64,000 bases of DNA from a bacterium (lineage in GTDB: Bacteria > Hinthialibacterota > Hinthialibacteria > OLB16). The notes beneath the pieces were generated by a model, which searched no databases, had not been told where the DNA came from, and saw only the letters and a list, made by a program, of their open reading frames with translations. Below, in pieces: positions 8,644 through 19,773 of this stretch. Location of the stretch: NCBI GenBank assembly GCA_022072055.1, contig JAJVIK010000009.1:151289-215288 (forward strand). Reading direction: 5' to 3'. Positions within the stretch are counted from its first letter, which is position 1; each line of letters opens with the position of its first letter. Made by a program: the position numbers and the translations under genes.

Positions 8644-11600
8644 TTGGAAACAACACGGATGGGTCCCCCCCCAAAGAATGGTCTCTATGATCCGGCCTAC
8701 GAACACGACAGTTGTGGCGTGGGCTTTATCGCGGACCTCAAGGGGAGGAAATCCCACGGAATCATTTCCGACGCTCTCCAGATTCTTCGGAACCTGGAGC
8801 ATCGCGGGGCGTGCGGGTGCGATGCTCTTACCGGCGATGGAGCGGGCATTCTCCTCCAGACTCCCCATGATTTCTTCGCAAAAGCGGCGGACTCGGCGAG
8901 CGTGAAACTCCCTTCGGCCGGGGACTATGGAACCGGGTTGGTTTTCCTCCCCACGGCGCGGGATGAGGCGGCCTTTTGCCTCGGCGCGCTTGAGCGGATC
9001 GTCGCCGAGGAGGGGCAGTCCCTGCTGGGCTGGCGCCAGGTTCCAACCGACAATTCCTTGATCGGCGAGGTCGCGCGCAAGGCCGAACCCGTGGTCCGCC
9101 AGGTTTTCATCGGCAAGGGAACTGTCCCCGAAACCGATTCCCTTTCCTTTGAACGCAAGCTCTATGTGATTCGCAAGCGGGTCGAGAACCTGGTCCGGGG
9201 CTCAGGGATTCGCCAGAAGAAGCACTTCTACATCCCCAGCCTCTCGATGAAGACCTTCATCTACAAGGGACTCCTGCTGGCGGACCAGGTCTCGCGATAC
9301 TTCACCGACCTCTTGGATGAGTCGATGGTCTCCGCGCTCGCGCTGGTCCACCAGCGCTACAGCACGAACACCTTTCCCACTTGGGACCTCGCCCACCCCT
9401 TCCGGTATCTCGCGCACAACGGGGAAATCAACACCCTCCGCGGGAACATCAATTGGATGCACGCCCGCGAAACACTTCTTGAGTCGACCCTGTTTGGGGA
9501 GGACCTCGAAAAGCTGTTTCCCATCGCGGTCGCGGGCGGAAGCGACTCGGCGGTTCTCGACAATGTCCTCGAGCTCCTCGTCCTTGGGGGACGGTCCCTC
9601 GATCACGCCATGATGATGCTGATCCCCGAGCCATGGGATGGGCACGAGTCGATGGCGGATGAACGCAAGGCGTTTTATGAATATCACGCCTGCCTGATGG
9701 AGCCGTGGGATGGCCCGGCCTCCATCGCCTTCACCGATGGGGTTCGGATCGGCGCGGTACTGGATCGCAATGGCCTGCGACCCTCGCGCTACACCGTGAC
9801 CCGGGATGACATGGTGGTGATGGCCTCGGAAACCGGGGTGCTCCCGATCGAGCCCTCCAATGTCCTTTACAAAGGACGTCTCCAGCCTGGGCGAATGTTC
9901 TTCGTGGACCCCGAACAGGGCCGAATCATCGCGGATGAGGAGCTCAAACAGCGCCTCATCGAGCGCCGCCCCTATCGTCGCTGGCTCCAGGAGAACCAGG
10001 TCTCGCTCGCCGGCCTTCCGAAGTGTTCCGTCGAACCCCGGGGGCTGGACCCGGGCGAGCTGGAATCGGCCCAGCATGTCTATGGATACTCAAGAGAGGA
10101 CCTGAGGGTTTTGATGACTCCGATGGCCTCGGATGGGTTGGAGCCGGTCGGTTCGATGGGCAACGACATCCCCCTCGCGGTTCTGTCCGAGAAAGCCCCG
10201 CTGTTGTATGGCTATTTCAAACAGCTCTTCGCGCAAGTGACCAATCCGCCGCTTGACGCGATCCGCGAGGAACTGGTGACTTCCCTCGCGTCCACCATCG
10301 GGTCGGAGAGCAACCTGTTCGCCGAAACCCCGGAACAGTGTCGATTGCTGTTCCTGCCCCAGCCGATTCTGACCAACGAGCAGGTCGCGCAAATCAAGGA
10401 GCTGGACCGTCCCGGACTGCGGTCCCGGGTCTTGTCCATGCTTTTCCCGGTGGCCGAGGGCGCCGAGGGGATGAAGAGACGCCTGGAGGAGGTTTTCGCC
10501 GAGGCCAGCCGCGCGATTGAAGAGGGGGTCACCATCCTGATCCTTTCGGATCGCGGGCTGGACCGCGAGAACATGCCGATCCCCAGCCTGCTCGCCACCG
10601 CCGGACTCCACCATCACTTGGTGAGAGAAGGGGCCCGGACCCGAGTGGGGATCGTGGTCGAAAGCGGAGAGCCGCGCGAGGTGCACCATTTCTGCCTCCT
10701 CGTCGGCTATGGCGCGGGCGCGATCAACCCGTATGTGGCCTTCGCGACCCTCGAATCGCTGATCGAATCGGGCGAGCTCAACGGAGTGACCGCGGAAACA
10801 GCGCTCAAGAAATACATCAAGTCCATCAACAAGGGGCTTCTCAAGGTGATGTCCAAGATGGGCATCTCCACCCTCCAGAGCTATCGCGGGGCGCAGATCT
10901 TCGAGGCCGTGGGCCTGAACAGCGAGTTCATCGAGCGCTACCTCACCGGCACCCCCTCGCGCATCGAGGGAGTGGGGATCGAGCAGATCTTCAAGGAGAG
11001 CCTGGAGCGCTTCCGGTATGCTTTCCCCAGTCATGATGTCCAGGAATACCGCCCGCTCATCTCCGGCGGTGTTTACCAGTGGCGACGCGATGGCGAATAC
11101 CACCAATACAATCCGCTCACCATCGCCAAGTTGCAGGAGGCCGTGCGGCGCAACCATCGTCCCACCTGGGAGGAGTTCCGCGACCTGGCGGACAATCCCA
11201 AATACAACCTCGCCACCCTGCGCCGCCTGCTGACTTTCAGGAAAGAGCGCCCGCCCGTGCCGCTTGAGGAGGTGGAGCCGATCGAGTCCATCTTCAAACG
11301 TTTCAAGACCGGCGCGATGTCGTTCGGCTCGATCAGCAAGGAGGCGCACGAGACCCTGGCCATCGCCATGAATCGGATCGGCGGGAAGAGCAACACCGGG
11401 GAAGGGGGCGAGGATCCCGCGCGCTTCACACCGGATCCCAACGGGGATTGGCGGCGCAGCGCGATCAAGCAGGTCGCCTCCGGCCGTTTCGGAGTAACCA
11501 ACAACTACTTGGTCAACGCGGATGAGCTTCAGATCAAGATGGCGCAAGGGGCCAAGCCCGGCGAGGGCGGTCAGCTGCCCGGCCACAAGGTCGACAAGGT

Positions 11601-13239
11601 CATCGCCAAGACACGCTATTCGACCCCGGGGGTGCAGCTGATTTCGCCCCCGCCGCACCACGACATCTACTCCATCGAGGATCTGGCCCAGCTGATCCAC
11701 GATCTCAAGAACGCCAACCGTCACGCCCGGATCAGCGTGAAACTTGTGGCGGAGGTTGGGGTCGGCACGGTCGCCGCCGGAGTCGCCAAGGGCAAGTCGG
11801 ATGTGGTCCTGATCAGCGGGCAGGATGGCGGCACGGGCGCAAGCCCTCAAACCTCAATCAAACACGCCGGGCTTCCGTGGGAACTCGGCCTGGCGGAAAC
11901 CCACCAAACCCTGCTCGCCAATGACCTGCGCAGCCGGATCGTGATCGAGACTGATGGTCAGCTCAAAACCGCCAAGGATGTGGCCATCGCGATCCTCCTC
12001 GGCGCGGAGGAGTTCGGTTTCGCCACCAGCGCCCTCATCACCCAGGGCTGCGTGATGATGCGCAAGTGCCATCTGAACACCTGCCCGGTGGGCATCGCCA
12101 CCCAGGACCCGCGCCTGCGCGCGAAATACACCGGCAAGCCCGAACACTTGGTGAATTTCTTCACCTTCATCGCCGAGGACTTGCGCGCGATCATGGCCGA
12201 GCTCGGCTTCCGGACCGTGAACGAAATGGTCGGGCATGTCGAATGCCTGGATGTCGAAAAGGCCATCGACCATTGGAAGGCCAAGGGGCTGGATCTCACC
12301 CCGCTCCTGACCAAGCCCAATGTGCCGCCAACCTTCGGGACTTACTGCGGCCAGGCCCAGGATCACGGACTTGAGAAGGCTCTCGACAACGAACTGATTG
12401 AGCGGGTCATTCCATCGCTGGAGCGCGGCGAAAAGGTCTCGCTGGAGCTTCCGATCCGCAACATCAACCGCACCGTCGGGACCATGCTTTCCAGCGAAAT
12501 CACACGGCGTTTCGGACCCGACTCCCTGGAGGAGGACACGGTCACGCTGCGCTTCCGGGGATCGGCGGGCCAAAGCTTCGGAGCGTTTTCGGTTCAAGGG
12601 ATCGCTTTCATCGTGGAAGGGGACGCCAACGATTACTTCGGGAAAGGCTGCTCCGGCTCGAAAATGATCATCTTCCCGGACCGTCAAGCCACCTTCGTCC
12701 CGGAGGAGAACATCCTGATCGGCAACGTGGCCTTCTATGGCGCGACCAGCGGCGAGGCCTATGTCCGAGGAGTCGCGGGGGAGCGCTTCTGCGTGCGCAA
12801 CAGCGGGATCCGGGCGGTGGTCGAGGGGGTCGGCGATCATGGTTGCGAGTACATGACCGGCGGGGTCGCGGTGATCCTCGGTCGAACCGGACGGAACTTC
12901 GCGGCGGGCATGAGCGGAGGCATCGCCTATGTCCTGGATCGCGATGGCACGTTCCCGAAGCGATGCAACAAGGACATGGTTGAACTGGAGGAGCTCGAAA
13001 ACCCGACCGACATCGAGCTCCTGCGCGACATGATTGAGAAACACCACCGTTACACCGGGAGCGCGGTTGCGGCGGGAGTCCTGGCTCAGTTTGAGGAGCT
13101 CCTCCCCCATTTCGTGAAGGTCATGCCGATCGAGTACAAGCGCGCCCTGGCCGAACTGGAGCGGGAGCGCGAGCGCGAGAGGGAGAGCGCGATTTCCGAG
13201 GAGACGGGGGAACTCTTGGAGGTGGCCGCGCGTGGGTAA
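8644..13239 (+). CDS. gltB: glutamate synthase large subunit
   Basis: 1531 aa. Start is TTG at 8644, 8 nt after GGAGG; ATG at 8659 is a weaker alternative. The class II glutaminase domain follows a short propeptide, with the expected nucleophile Cys24 in 'HDSCGVGF'. Next come the central domain, the FMN-binding synthase barrel ('[16 protein letters not shown]', '[13 protein letters not shown]', '[11 protein letters not shown]') with the 3Fe-4S cysteines in '[17 protein letters not shown]', and the C-terminal beta-helix GXXGXXXG domain. It transfers glutamine amide nitrogen to 2-oxoglutarate, with electrons from GltD. The C-terminal tail is a run of Arg/Glu repeats. It overlaps gltD by 8 nt, so the two are translationally coupled. 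The 229 nt upstream contain no riboswitch I can name. Confidence 0.97.
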   Translation: METTRMGPPPKNGLYDPAYEHDSCGVGFIADLKGRKSHGIISDALQILRNLEHRGACGCDALTGDGAGILLQTPHDFFAKAADSASVKLPSAGDYGTGLVFLPTARDEAAFCLGALERIVAEEGQSLLGWRQVPTDNSLIGEVARKAEPVVRQVFIGKGTVPETDSLSFERKLYVIRKRVENLVRGSGIRQKKHFYIPSLSMKTFIYKGLLLADQVSRYFTDLLDESMVSALALVHQRYSTNTFPTWDLAHPFRYLAHNGEINTLRGNINWMHARETLLESTLFGEDLEKLFPIAVAGGSDSAVLDNVLELLVLGGRSLDHAMMMLIPEPWDGHESMADERKAFYEYHACLMEPWDGPASIAFTDGVRIGAVLDRNGLRPSRYTVTRDDMVVMASETGVLPIEPSNVLYKGRLQPGRMFFVDPEQGRIIADEELKQRLIERRPYRRWLQENQVSLAGLPKCSVEPRGLDPGELESAQHVYGYSREDLRVLMTPMASDGLEPVGSMGNDIPLAVLSEKAPLLYGYFKQLFAQVTNPPLDAIREELVTSLASTIGSESNLFAETPEQCRLLFLPQPILTNEQVAQIKELDRPGLRSRVLSMLFPVAEGAEGMKRRLEEVFAEASRAIEEGVTILILSDRGLDRENMPIPSLLATAGLHHHLVREGARTRVGIVVESGEPREVHHFCLLVGYGAGAINPYVAFATLESLIESGELNGVTAETALKKYIKSINKGLLKVMSKMGISTLQSYRGAQIFEAVGLNSEFIERYLTGTPSRIEGVGIEQIFKESLERFRYAFPSHDVQEYRPLISGGVYQWRRDGEYHQYNPLTIAKLQEAVRRNHRPTWEEFRDLADNPKYNLATLRRLLTFRKERPPVPLEEVEPIESIFKRFKTGAMSFGSISKEAHETLAIAMNRIGGKSNTGEGGEDPARFTPDPNGDWRRSAIKQVASGRFGVTNNYLVNADELQIKMAQGAKPGEGGQLPGHKVDKVIAKTRYSTPGVQLISPPPHHDIYSIEDLAQLIHDLKNANRHARISVKLVAEVGVGTVAAGVAKGKSDVVLISGQDGGTGASPQTSIKHAGLPWELGLAETHQTLLANDLRSRIVIETDGQLKTAKDVAIAILLGAEEFGFATSALITQGCVMMRKCHLNTCPVGIATQDPRLRAKYTGKPEHLVNFFTFIAEDLRAIMAELGFRTVNEMVGHVECLDVEKAIDHWKAKGLDLTPLLTKPNVPPTFGTYCGQAQDHGLEKALDNELIERVIPSLERGEKVSLELPIRNINRTVGTMLSSEITRRFGPDSLEEDTVTLRFRGSAGQSFGAFSVQGIAFIVEGDANDYFGKGCSGSKMIIFPDRQATFVPEENILIGNVAFYGATSGEAYVRGVAGERFCVRNSGIRAVVEGVGDHGCEYMTGGVAVILGRTGRNFAAGMSGGIAYVLDRDGTFPKRCNKDMVELEELENPTDIELLRDMIEKHHRYTGSAVAAGVLAQFEELLPHFVKVMPIEYKRALAELERERERERESAISEETGELLEVAARG

Positions 13240-14698
13240 GATCACCGGCTTCATGGATTTCCCGCGCGAAACCGCGCCGTACCGGCCTGTCGAGGAGCGC
13301 GTCCGCGATTACCGCGAGGTCCCGCTGCGCCTTCCGGATGACAAGCTCCAGATTCAAGGGGCGCGCTGCATGGATTGCGGCATCCCCTTCTGCCACACCG
13401 GTTGCCCGCTCGGAAACATCATTCCGGACTGGAACGACCTGGTTTACAGGGGGAGATGGGCGGAAGCGCTGGAGCGCCTCCATTTCACCAACAATTTTCC
13501 CGAGTTTACCGGTCGGGTTTGCCCAGCCCCTTGTGAGAAGGCCTGCGTGCTGGGGATCAACGAGCCGCCGGTGGCCATCAAACAGGTCGAGGTGGGGATT
13601 ATCGAGCACGCCTTCAGCGCCGGTTTGGTCGAGGCGCGTCCCCCGGAGGTTCGCACCGGGAAGACGGTCGCGGTGATCGGATCCGGACCGGCTGGACTGG
13701 CCTGCGCGGCGCAGCTCAACTATGCCGGCCACACGGTCACCGTGTTCGAACGCTCGGATCGAATCGGCGGGCTGCTGATGTACGGCATCCCCGACTTCAA
13801 ACTCGAAAAGCAGATTGTCAACCGGCGCGTGGACCTGATGAGGAAGGAAGGGGTTCAATTCCAGACCAACGCCTGGGTGGGGAAGAACTATCCCACGGAG
13901 AAGCTCCGCGAATTCGATGCAGTCGTGATCGCGGTTGGCGCGACTTGGTCGCGTGACCTGCCGATTCCGGGCAGAAACCTCAATGGGATTCACCTCGCGA
14001 TGGATTTCCTGCCGCAGCAGAACAAACGTTGCGCCGGGGATGTCGTGCCGGACGCGGAGTCGATTCTTGCCACCGGCAAGCACGTGATTGTGATCGGCGG
14101 GGGCGACACCGGCGCGGATTGCATCGGCACCTCCATCCGCCAGGGCGCCGCCTCGGTGACCAACATCGAGATCTTCCCGCGCCCCCCGGAGGATCGCACC
14201 GAAACCATGCCCTGGCCCTACTACCCCATGACCCTGCGCGTCGAGTCCTCCCACCAGGAAGGCGTGCTCCGGGATTGGAGCGTGCTGACCAAGGAGTTCA
14301 TCGGTCGCGATGGAAAGCTCGTGGGCTTGCGCTGCGCTCGTCTTGAGTACTACACCGATGAGTCGGGGCGCCTGGCCTCGCGCGAGGTGGACGAATTCGA
14401 ACTCAAGGCCGACCTCGTCCTTCTCGCCCTCGGTTTTCTAGGTCCTGAGAAAGAGGGGATGATCGCGGAGCTGGGGGTGGAGCTGGACGAGCGCGGAAAT
14501 GTCGTGGCCGACGAGAACTACATGTCCAGCGTCCCCGGAATCTTTGCCTGCGGGGATAGCCGTCGGGGCCAGTCGCTGGTTGTTTGGGCCATCGCGGAAG
14601 GGCGTGAGGCGGCGCGCGGAGTGGACCTCCACCTGATGGGGGAATCGGTCTTGCCGACTCTGGACACACGCCGTCTCTCGCTGCCGGTGAGACGTTGA
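13232..14698 (+). CDS. gltD: glutamate synthase small subunit
   Basis: 488 aa, GTG start inside the end of gltB. N-terminal cysteine clusters '[16 protein letters not shown]' and 'CPAPCEKAC' supply the ligands for two 4Fe-4S clusters. The first nucleotide-binding motif is '[17 protein letters not shown]' (FAD) and the second is '[15 protein letters not shown]' (NADPH); the C-terminus has the FAD-closing '[16 protein letters not shown]'. It oxidises NAD(P)H and passes electrons to GltB for glutamate formation. The length is normal for the family (about 470-490). It is second in an apparent gltB-gltD-FIST operon. Confidence 0.97.
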   Translation: MGKITGFMDFPRETAPYRPVEERVRDYREVPLRLPDDKLQIQGARCMDCGIPFCHTGCPLGNIIPDWNDLVYRGRWAEALERLHFTNNFPEFTGRVCPAPCEKACVLGINEPPVAIKQVEVGIIEHAFSAGLVEARPPEVRTGKTVAVIGSGPAGLACAAQLNYAGHTVTVFERSDRIGGLLMYGIPDFKLEKQIVNRRVDLMRKEGVQFQTNAWVGKNYPTEKLREFDAVVIAVGATWSRDLPIPGRNLNGIHLAMDFLPQQNKRCAGDVVPDAESILATGKHVIVIGGGDTGADCIGTSIRQGAASVTNIEIFPRPPEDRTETMPWPYYPMTLRVESSHQEGVLRDWSVLTKEFIGRDGKLVGLRCARLEYYTDESGRLASREVDEFELKADLVLLALGFLGPEKEGMIAELGVELDERGNVVADENYMSSVPGIFACGDSRRGQSLVVWAIAEGREAARGVDLHLMGESVLPTLDTRRLSLPVRR

Positions 14699-14707
14699 CC
14701 CACGGCG

Positions 14708-15895
14708 ATGGCCCTCCGATTCGCGTCCGGCGTGTCCAACGCCCTCGAATTGGATCGGGCGCTCGATTCCATTTTCGCGCAGATCGAGCCCGCGATGGAG
14801 GGTGTCCACCCCGATCTCGCCATCCTCTTCACCACGGATGCTTATATCGACTCCTGTTTCGAGATCAGCCGGAAGATCCGGGAGCGTCTCTCGCCGCGCG
14901 TCCTTGTGGGTTGCACCGGCGGCGGGATCATCGGGTCGGACCAGGAGTATGAGGACCAAGCCGCGATCTCCCTCCTGGTCGGCGCTCTCGAAGGCGTGAA
15001 TGTCCGACCGATTTACCTCACCCAAGAGGACTTGGAGGGGCTGGAAACCGATGAAGACGTCATCACCCGGTTCGAGGTGACCCCGGCGGAGAATCCCTCC
15101 TTCTTCCTTCTGCCGGACCCGTTCTCAATCAACGGATATCGCCTGCTGTCGCTTCTCGATCGGTCTTACCCGGCATCAGTCAAGCTCGGCGGGATGGCGA
15201 GCGCCGGTTTTCAGCCGGGATCGAATCGCCTCTATCTGAACGGCAACGTTTACCTCTCCGGGGCCGTGGGTGTTTCGCTCACCGGCGCGGTCGAGATCGC
15301 GCCGCTTGTCTCCCAGGGCTGCCGCCCCATCGGCGCGCCCCTTCTGGTCACGGCCGCCGAGGAAAACGCCATTCTTCAACTCGGAGCGCTGCCGGCGCTT
15401 GAGGCCCTCCAGGAACTGGTGACCTCCCTCCCCGAGGCCGACCGTCGCTTGGCCCAACGGGCCTTGCTCGTGGGCGTGGTGATCGACGAGTACAAGAACG
15501 ATTTCCAGCGCGGGGATTTCCTGATCCGGAACCTGCTCGGAGCCGACCCGAACTCGGGAATGATTGTCATCAATGACCGGGTTTCGGTCGGGCAGACCAT
15601 CCAGTTTCAAGTCCGTGACGCCGCCTCGGCGGCGGAGGATCTGGAATGCCTCTTGGAGGCCAGCCGCGGCTCCTGGGGAAACCGCGATCCGGTGGCGGCC
15701 GCCGTCTTCAACTGCAATGGACGAGGACTTCGACTCTTCCCCGACCGCAACCATGACATCTCCACGATCCATGGCTCGATGGGACCGATCCCCTCCGCGG
15801 GTTTCTTCTGCGCTGGTGAAATCGGCCCGGTCGGCGGCAAGAGCTTTGTCCACGGCTTCACCAGCAGCATCGGTTTCTTCCTGCCCAAGTTTTGA
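14708..15895 (+). CDS. FIST domain sensory protein
   Basis: 395 aa. It begins '[19 protein letters not shown]' and contains '[14 protein letters not shown]', '[14 protein letters not shown]' (FIST N) and '[14 protein letters not shown]' with '[21 protein letters not shown]' (FIST C), so both halves of the FIST module are present and nothing else. FIST (F-box intracellular signal transduction) domains are predicted small-ligand sensors, often for amino acids, and usually accompany signalling outputs. Here it starts 9 nt after gltD with no terminator between, so it is probably cotranscribed with glutamate synthase. A role in sensing nitrogen or amino-acid state is inference from context. Confidence 0.85.
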   Translation: MALRFASGVSNALELDRALDSIFAQIEPAMEGVHPDLAILFTTDAYIDSCFEISRKIRERLSPRVLVGCTGGGIIGSDQEYEDQAAISLLVGALEGVNVRPIYLTQEDLEGLETDEDVITRFEVTPAENPSFFLLPDPFSINGYRLLSLLDRSYPASVKLGGMASAGFQPGSNRLYLNGNVYLSGAVGVSLTGAVEIAPLVSQGCRPIGAPLLVTAAEENAILQLGALPALEALQELVTSLPEADRRLAQRALLVGVVIDEYKNDFQRGDFLIRNLLGADPNSGMIVINDRVSVGQTIQFQVRDAASAAEDLECLLEASRGSWGNRDPVAAAVFNCNGRGLRLFPDRNHDISTIHGSMGPIPSAGFFCAGEIGPVGGKSFVHGFTSSIGFFLPKF

Positions 15896-15901
15896 GTGCT
15901 C

Positions 15902-15924
15902 CGGGACCTCGCGAGAGGCTCCCG
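15902..15924 (+). other. small stem-loop between FIST gene and next gene
   Basis: CGGGACCTC and GAGGCTCCCG pair around a GCGA tetraloop with a one-base bulge. There is no T run, so it is unlikely to be an intrinsic terminator. It may stabilise or process the mRNA of the gltBD-FIST unit. The ribosome site of the next gene (AAGGAG) follows 17 nt later. Confidence 0.4.
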
Positions 15925-15954
15925 TTCAAAACGAAGTGAAAGGAGATCGGTCCG

Positions 15955-16932
15955 ATGGCGTTCAGAATCCCAACCATCCGACACGGCTTTGCCGTGTTCC
16001 TGCTTCTGTCAGTTGCCCTCTCCCTGTGTATGTGCGCGTTCCCTCCCATTGCCTGCATGGCGGCGGAGGAGGAAGAGGTGGCGGTCACCCTTGATCAGCT
16101 CCCCGCCGCGGTCAAGCAGACCATTGAGAAGGAGACCGCCGGTGGAACCATTACCGAGTTGGTCAAGGAAATCGAGGATGGGAAGACCATCTACGAGGCC
16201 GAATTCACCAAGGACGGCAAGGCCTTTGAGGTCGAGGTGGCAGAGGATGGAACCCTCCTGGCCAAGGAGGCGGGTGACGAGGAGGATGAGGACGAGGAAG
16301 GGGATGACGAGGAGGAGGGGGACGAGGAAGGCGAATTCAAACTCACCTTCGACCGCATGTCCCTCGGCAAGATCACCGAAGGCTGCCGGATCGCCGAAAC
16401 CCACGGCAAGGGAACCAAGGCCAAGTGGGAAGTGATCGAAATGGAGGGCGCGCCCAGCGGCAAGCGCGTGTTCGCGGTGGTGGAAACCAAGAATTCGGGT
16501 GAAACCTTCAATCTGGCCTATGCCGATGGTGGCACGGTGAAAGACCTCGAATTGAGCGTGAAACTCAAGGCGATCTCCGGCCAGGAAGACCAGGGAGGCG
16601 GGCTTGTCTGGCGCTTGAAGGACGAGAACAACTACTACCTCGCGCGCTGGAATCCGCTTGAGAACAACTTTCGGGTGTATTCCGTGAGCGGCGGCGAGCG
16701 CAAGCAATTGGGCGGCGTCGATATCGTGGCCGATCCCCAAGCCTGGCACGAGATTGAAATCACCATGTCGGGAAACAAGATTGTCGCCGAATTCGATGGG
16801 AAGAAATACATCACGATCGAGGATGACACGCTCCCGAACGCCGGAACGATCGGCCTCTGGACCAAGGCGGACGCCGCGACCGCCTTTGATGACCTCGAGA
16901 TCGAGGAGGTCCGAGCAGGGGCCGGCAAGTAG
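15955..16932 (+). CDS. secreted PepSY-like protein with acidic linker and LamG/DUF1080-like domain
   Basis: 325 aa with a clear signal peptide (VFLLLSVALSLCMCAF, possible lipobox-like Cys residues before MAAEEEE). Residues 40-100 resemble a PepSY-like fold ('LPAAVKQTIEKETAGG', 'YEAEFTKDGKAFEVEVAEDG'). A 25-residue Asp/Glu-only linker follows. The last 200 residues look like a concanavalin/LamG or DUF1080-type sandwich ('GLVWRLKDENNYYLARWN', 'AWHEIEITMSGNKIVAEFDG', 'AGTIGLWTKADAATAFDDLEI'). PepSY-like domains in secreted proteins are thought to bind or inhibit; the sandwich probably binds polysaccharide. AAGGAG precedes the ATG. An intrinsic terminator follows. Confidence 0.65.
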   Translation: MAFRIPTIRHGFAVFLLLSVALSLCMCAFPPIACMAAEEEEVAVTLDQLPAAVKQTIEKETAGGTITELVKEIEDGKTIYEAEFTKDGKAFEVEVAEDGTLLAKEAGDEEDEDEEGDDEEEGDEEGEFKLTFDRMSLGKITEGCRIAETHGKGTKAKWEVIEMEGAPSGKRVFAVVETKNSGETFNLAYADGGTVKDLELSVKLKAISGQEDQGGGLVWRLKDENNYYLARWNPLENNFRVYSVSGGERKQLGGVDIVADPQAWHEIEITMSGNKIVAEFDGKKYITIEDDTLPNAGTIGLWTKADAATAFDDLEIEEVRAGAGK

Positions 16933-16991
16933 AACTCCGGCGCGGGAGGGTTAGTCAAACCTTCCGATTCGATGCTAATCTCCATAACGTC

Positions 16992-17030
16992 GGGTGGGGA
17001 GCGGGTTTCACGTTCCCCACCCCCCTTTTT
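16992..17030 (+). terminator. rho-independent terminator after the PepSY-like gene
   Basis: A 12-bp stem (GGGTGGGGAGCG with CGTTCCCCACCC, one G-T pair) around a 7-nt loop is followed by CCCTTTTT. It ends only 3 nt before the gcvT start codon, so gcvT either lacks a normal leader or is transcribed by read-through. Confidence 0.8.
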
Positions 17031-17033
17031 GTC

Positions 17034-18110
17034 ATGAACCCGACACCCAACAGAAAGACCCCCCTCGCCCCACTGCAGGAGTCGCTTGGCGCGCGCTTTG
17101 TCGATTTCGGCGGCTGGGATCTGCCGGTGATGTACGCCTCGATTGTCGAGGAGATCGAAGCGGTCCGAGGCGGCTGCGGGATTTTCGATGTCTCCCACAT
17201 GGGCCGCTTCTTCGCCTCCGGGGAGGACGCCCAGACCGCGCTCGACTGGGTTCTGAGCCGCGACCTCACCACCCTTGAGCCGGGACGGCAGCGTTACAGC
17301 CTGTTGCTCCAGGAGGATGGCGGCATTATCGATGACCTCATGGTGGCGCGGGTCGCCGAACAGGAGTTCTTGCTGGTGGTCAACGCCGGAAACAGGCAGG
17401 CCGATTGGGGCTGGATTTCCTCGCATCTCCCCGAGCATATTCGCCTCGTGGATCGCTCCGATCAGACCCTCATGATCGCGGTTCAAGGGCCGGAAGCCGA
17501 GCGTGTCTTCCAGGATGCCACGGGAGTGAGCACGGAGGGGACTCGCTTCCTGGATGTGATGGATGGACTCTTCGATGGGGCGCCATTCCTCGCGAGCCGG
17601 AGCGGATACACCGGCGAGGATGGCTTCGAGGTCGTGATCCCGGTTGAAGCGGGCCTGGAGCTCTGGCGCAGGCTTCTGTCGAAGGGCGCGAAGCCGTGTG
17701 GGCTTGGAGCGCGCGACATGCTCCGTCTGGAGGTGGCCTACTCCCTTTACGGTCACGAACTCAATCGGGAAACGAGGCCCAGTGATGTCGGGCTGGGTTG
17801 GACCCTCTCCAAGCGAAATCCGTTCATCGGGAAGGAAGCGCTGGAGAGCTACTCGCCACGTCACGATCTGATTGGTTTTGTGTGTATCGAGAAGGCGATT
17901 CCACGCGCGGAGTGCCGGGTGGAGGCGAGCGGCCGCGAAGTGGGAGTGGTGACCAGCGGAGGGCTCACCTCACGGTTGCCGGAAGGGTTTGGTCTCGCGC
18001 GCGTGGAAAAGGGAAGCGTCACCGACACACTGGAGGTGGTGATCCGCAACCGTCGCGTTCCCGCGAGGAAGACCAAAACCCCCTTCATCTCCGATCGGGT
18101 GAAACGGTAG
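17034..18110 (+). CDS. gcvT: aminomethyltransferase (glycine cleavage T protein)
   Basis: 358 aa, normal GcvT length. The N-terminus 'KTPLAPLQESLGARFVDFGG' and 'GIFDVSHMGRF' match the tetrahydrofolate-binding domain, and 'SRSGYTGEDGFEVVIP' and 'GLGARDMLRLEVAYSLYGHE' are the family signatures; the C-terminal beta-barrel includes 'NPFIGKEAL'. The enzyme releases ammonia from the aminomethyl group on H protein and forms methylene-tetrahydrofolate. No other gcv gene is in the window. No Shine-Dalgarno precedes the ATG; a terminator hairpin abuts it, so it may be translated leaderless or start slightly inside. It converges on the caspase gene with 14 nt between stops. Confidence 0.93.
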   Translation: MNPTPNRKTPLAPLQESLGARFVDFGGWDLPVMYASIVEEIEAVRGGCGIFDVSHMGRFFASGEDAQTALDWVLSRDLTTLEPGRQRYSLLLQEDGGIIDDLMVARVAEQEFLLVVNAGNRQADWGWISSHLPEHIRLVDRSDQTLMIAVQGPEAERVFQDATGVSTEGTRFLDVMDGLFDGAPFLASRSGYTGEDGFEVVIPVEAGLELWRRLLSKGAKPCGLGARDMLRLEVAYSLYGHELNRETRPSDVGLGWTLSKRNPFIGKEALESYSPRHDLIGFVCIEKAIPRAECRVEASGREVGVVTSGGLTSRLPEGFGLARVEKGSVTDTLEVVIRNRRVPARKTKTPFISDRVKR

Positions 18111-18124
18111 GCATCCCCCCAGAT

Positions 18125-19624
18125 TCATTGCCCCACCCTCGGGCGTGTCTCAAAGCCCACCAGAGCGTGCGCGATGCGCTGGTTCGCTCGGATTTCCTCA
18201 ATCTCCTTGGGCAGGCCTTTCAGCTTCTCGGCGGGTAGGGTCTTGATCCCGCCTTTGAACTCAGTCGCCCCAAACGCTTCCGGCTGCCAGGGCGAGTCGG
18301 TCACCACCGCCTCGATCCACTCCAACCCGAAAGGAGGGGTGATCCGAAGCCGAAACTGGCCCGGTTTTGGAATCCGAACCTCCACATCCTCCGGTATCCG
18401 ATTGTCCGGCTGAAACTGGTTCGGAAAGAGCTGCGTCACCGTGCCGTCCGACCACCAGCTCAAGAGGGTCAGGTAACCTGGGGCCTCCGACTTGACCACC
18501 ACATCCAGGAGGTCCCCCTCGGTGAGGACCCGCCCGGCAGGGAGATAGAGACGGACCTCGAAGTCCGATACCGGTGGCTCCTCGCCCCCGCTGAACACCA
18601 GGTTTCGCGACGAGGCTTTCTTGCCGCTCGGAGTGGACACTCTTATCGGAGGGGCTTGGCCTGGGGTGGCGGAGGCAATGAACGCCTTGCCCTCCATCGC
18701 GGGCGGGAGTTCGATGAAGGGGTTCTGGCGGACCGGCTTGCCCGCCTCCTCCCCCTCGAAGGTCACCTTGAAATACTCCGCCACCTCCGAGAACACCGAA
18801 GCGCCCGGCTGAAGCGCGCCCTCCTCAAACCCCTTGAGCAGGTGACGAGTAAACCGTCCATGCCCCGAATCCGAATCCTCGAGCGCTTTCTCCTCGGGTT
18901 GACAGGCGGCGAACACGACAACCAGCGCCTCTTCCGTCACGTTTTCCCGTGTCGCGCCCGAAACCGGATCGAGCGTGGCGCCATCCGCGCCCCCCTCCTC
19001 GCCAATCCCGGTTTCTCGCCAATCACCGCGAGTGCCGGCTGTTCCGGAGGGCTCCACATTCCCCTCCTCGAACGCCGTGGCTGGAGTGAAACGGCTCCGG
19101 ACCTTGGCGTCCGGCAGCAGGTCCTTGGTGGCGGTGCCCGCATGACAACAATCCAGCAGCACGGTCCACTCGGCGCGCGGGGCCTTTTCCAAAGCCGCCT
19201 GGATTTCATCGTCCAGAATCAGTGCGTTCATGGCCAGCGCATCATTGGGAACCAGGGCCTCATCCAGCCCATCCCCGTCGGCTTCGTCCCCACTCTTGTC
19301 GCGAACACGGGTCCCATGCCCCGCGAAAATGAAAACCCGGATGTCCCCCTCCCCGGCGCCCTCCGCCAGCGCGTTCAGGGACGCCAGGATTCCCTCACGC
19401 GTGGCTTCCCCATTGGTCAGGAACCGGATCTCCTCCGAGCGGAAACCGAAACCGCCAATGAGGAGGTCGCGGTATGCCCCGGCGTCATTCACACAACAAG
19501 CCAGCGGCCGGACCTTGGGATTCTGGAATTCATCAATCCCCACCACCAGCGCTTTCCGGTCCGCAACCGCGGGGAAGTTCAAGAGCAGGAGGAAAACTGC
19601 GACGACAAGGGCCGAGGGTTTCAT
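18125..19624 (-). CDS. secreted caspase-family (C14) peptidase with DUF4384 domain
   Basis: 499 aa from ATG 19624 (AGAGGTG ribosome site); the frame is open upstream but lacks a signal peptide there. Residues 1-22 are a signal peptide. The caspase p20 core includes 'RKALVVGIDEFQ', the catalytic His in 'FIFAGHGTRV' and the catalytic Cys in 'VLLDCCHAGTA', with an intervening acidic 'GDEADGDGLDEALVP' typical of metacaspases. Residues 390-480 form a DUF4384-like beta domain ('LDVVVKSEAPGYLTLLSWW', 'TQLFPNQFQPDN'). Such exported metacaspases are common in Planctomycetota and Myxococcota; their substrates are unknown. It is divergent from the nucleotide cyclase gene at 19774. Confidence 0.88.
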   Translation of the reverse strand: MKPSALVVAVFLLLLNFPAVADRKALVVGIDEFQNPKVRPLACCVNDAGAYRDLLIGGFGFRSEEIRFLTNGEATREGILASLNALAEGAGEGDIRVFIFAGHGTRVRDKSGDEADGDGLDEALVPNDALAMNALILDDEIQAALEKAPRAEWTVLLDCCHAGTATKDLLPDAKVRSRFTPATAFEEGNVEPSGTAGTRGDWRETGIGEEGGADGATLDPVSGATRENVTEEALVVVFAACQPEEKALEDSDSGHGRFTRHLLKGFEEGALQPGASVFSEVAEYFKVTFEGEEAGKPVRQNPFIELPPAMEGKAFIASATPGQAPPIRVSTPSGKKASSRNLVFSGGEEPPVSDFEVRLYLPAGRVLTEGDLLDVVVKSEAPGYLTLLSWWSDGTVTQLFPNQFQPDNRIPEDVEVRIPKPGQFRLRITPPFGLEWIEAVVTDSPWQPEAFGATEFKGGIKTLPAEKLKGLPKEIEEIRANQRIAHALVGFETRPRVGQ

Positions 19625-19773
19625 CGGATCGCACCTCTCGCGGAATTGTTTCACCCTTCCACTTTCCTGACGACCCGGGGCGGCGAATTTGCCGCTGCCG
19701 TTTCCGGCGAGGGTCCACTGCTCCATATCCACGCGCAAAAGAGATACAGTCTCCGTGCGAATAGGCGTCCGCG

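Noticed and set aside
10090-13254. Long open frames antisense to gltB (about 580 and 460 codons)
   Set aside because: They mirror the codon pattern of gltB in high-GC DNA; composition is His/Gly/Asp-rich and matches no family.
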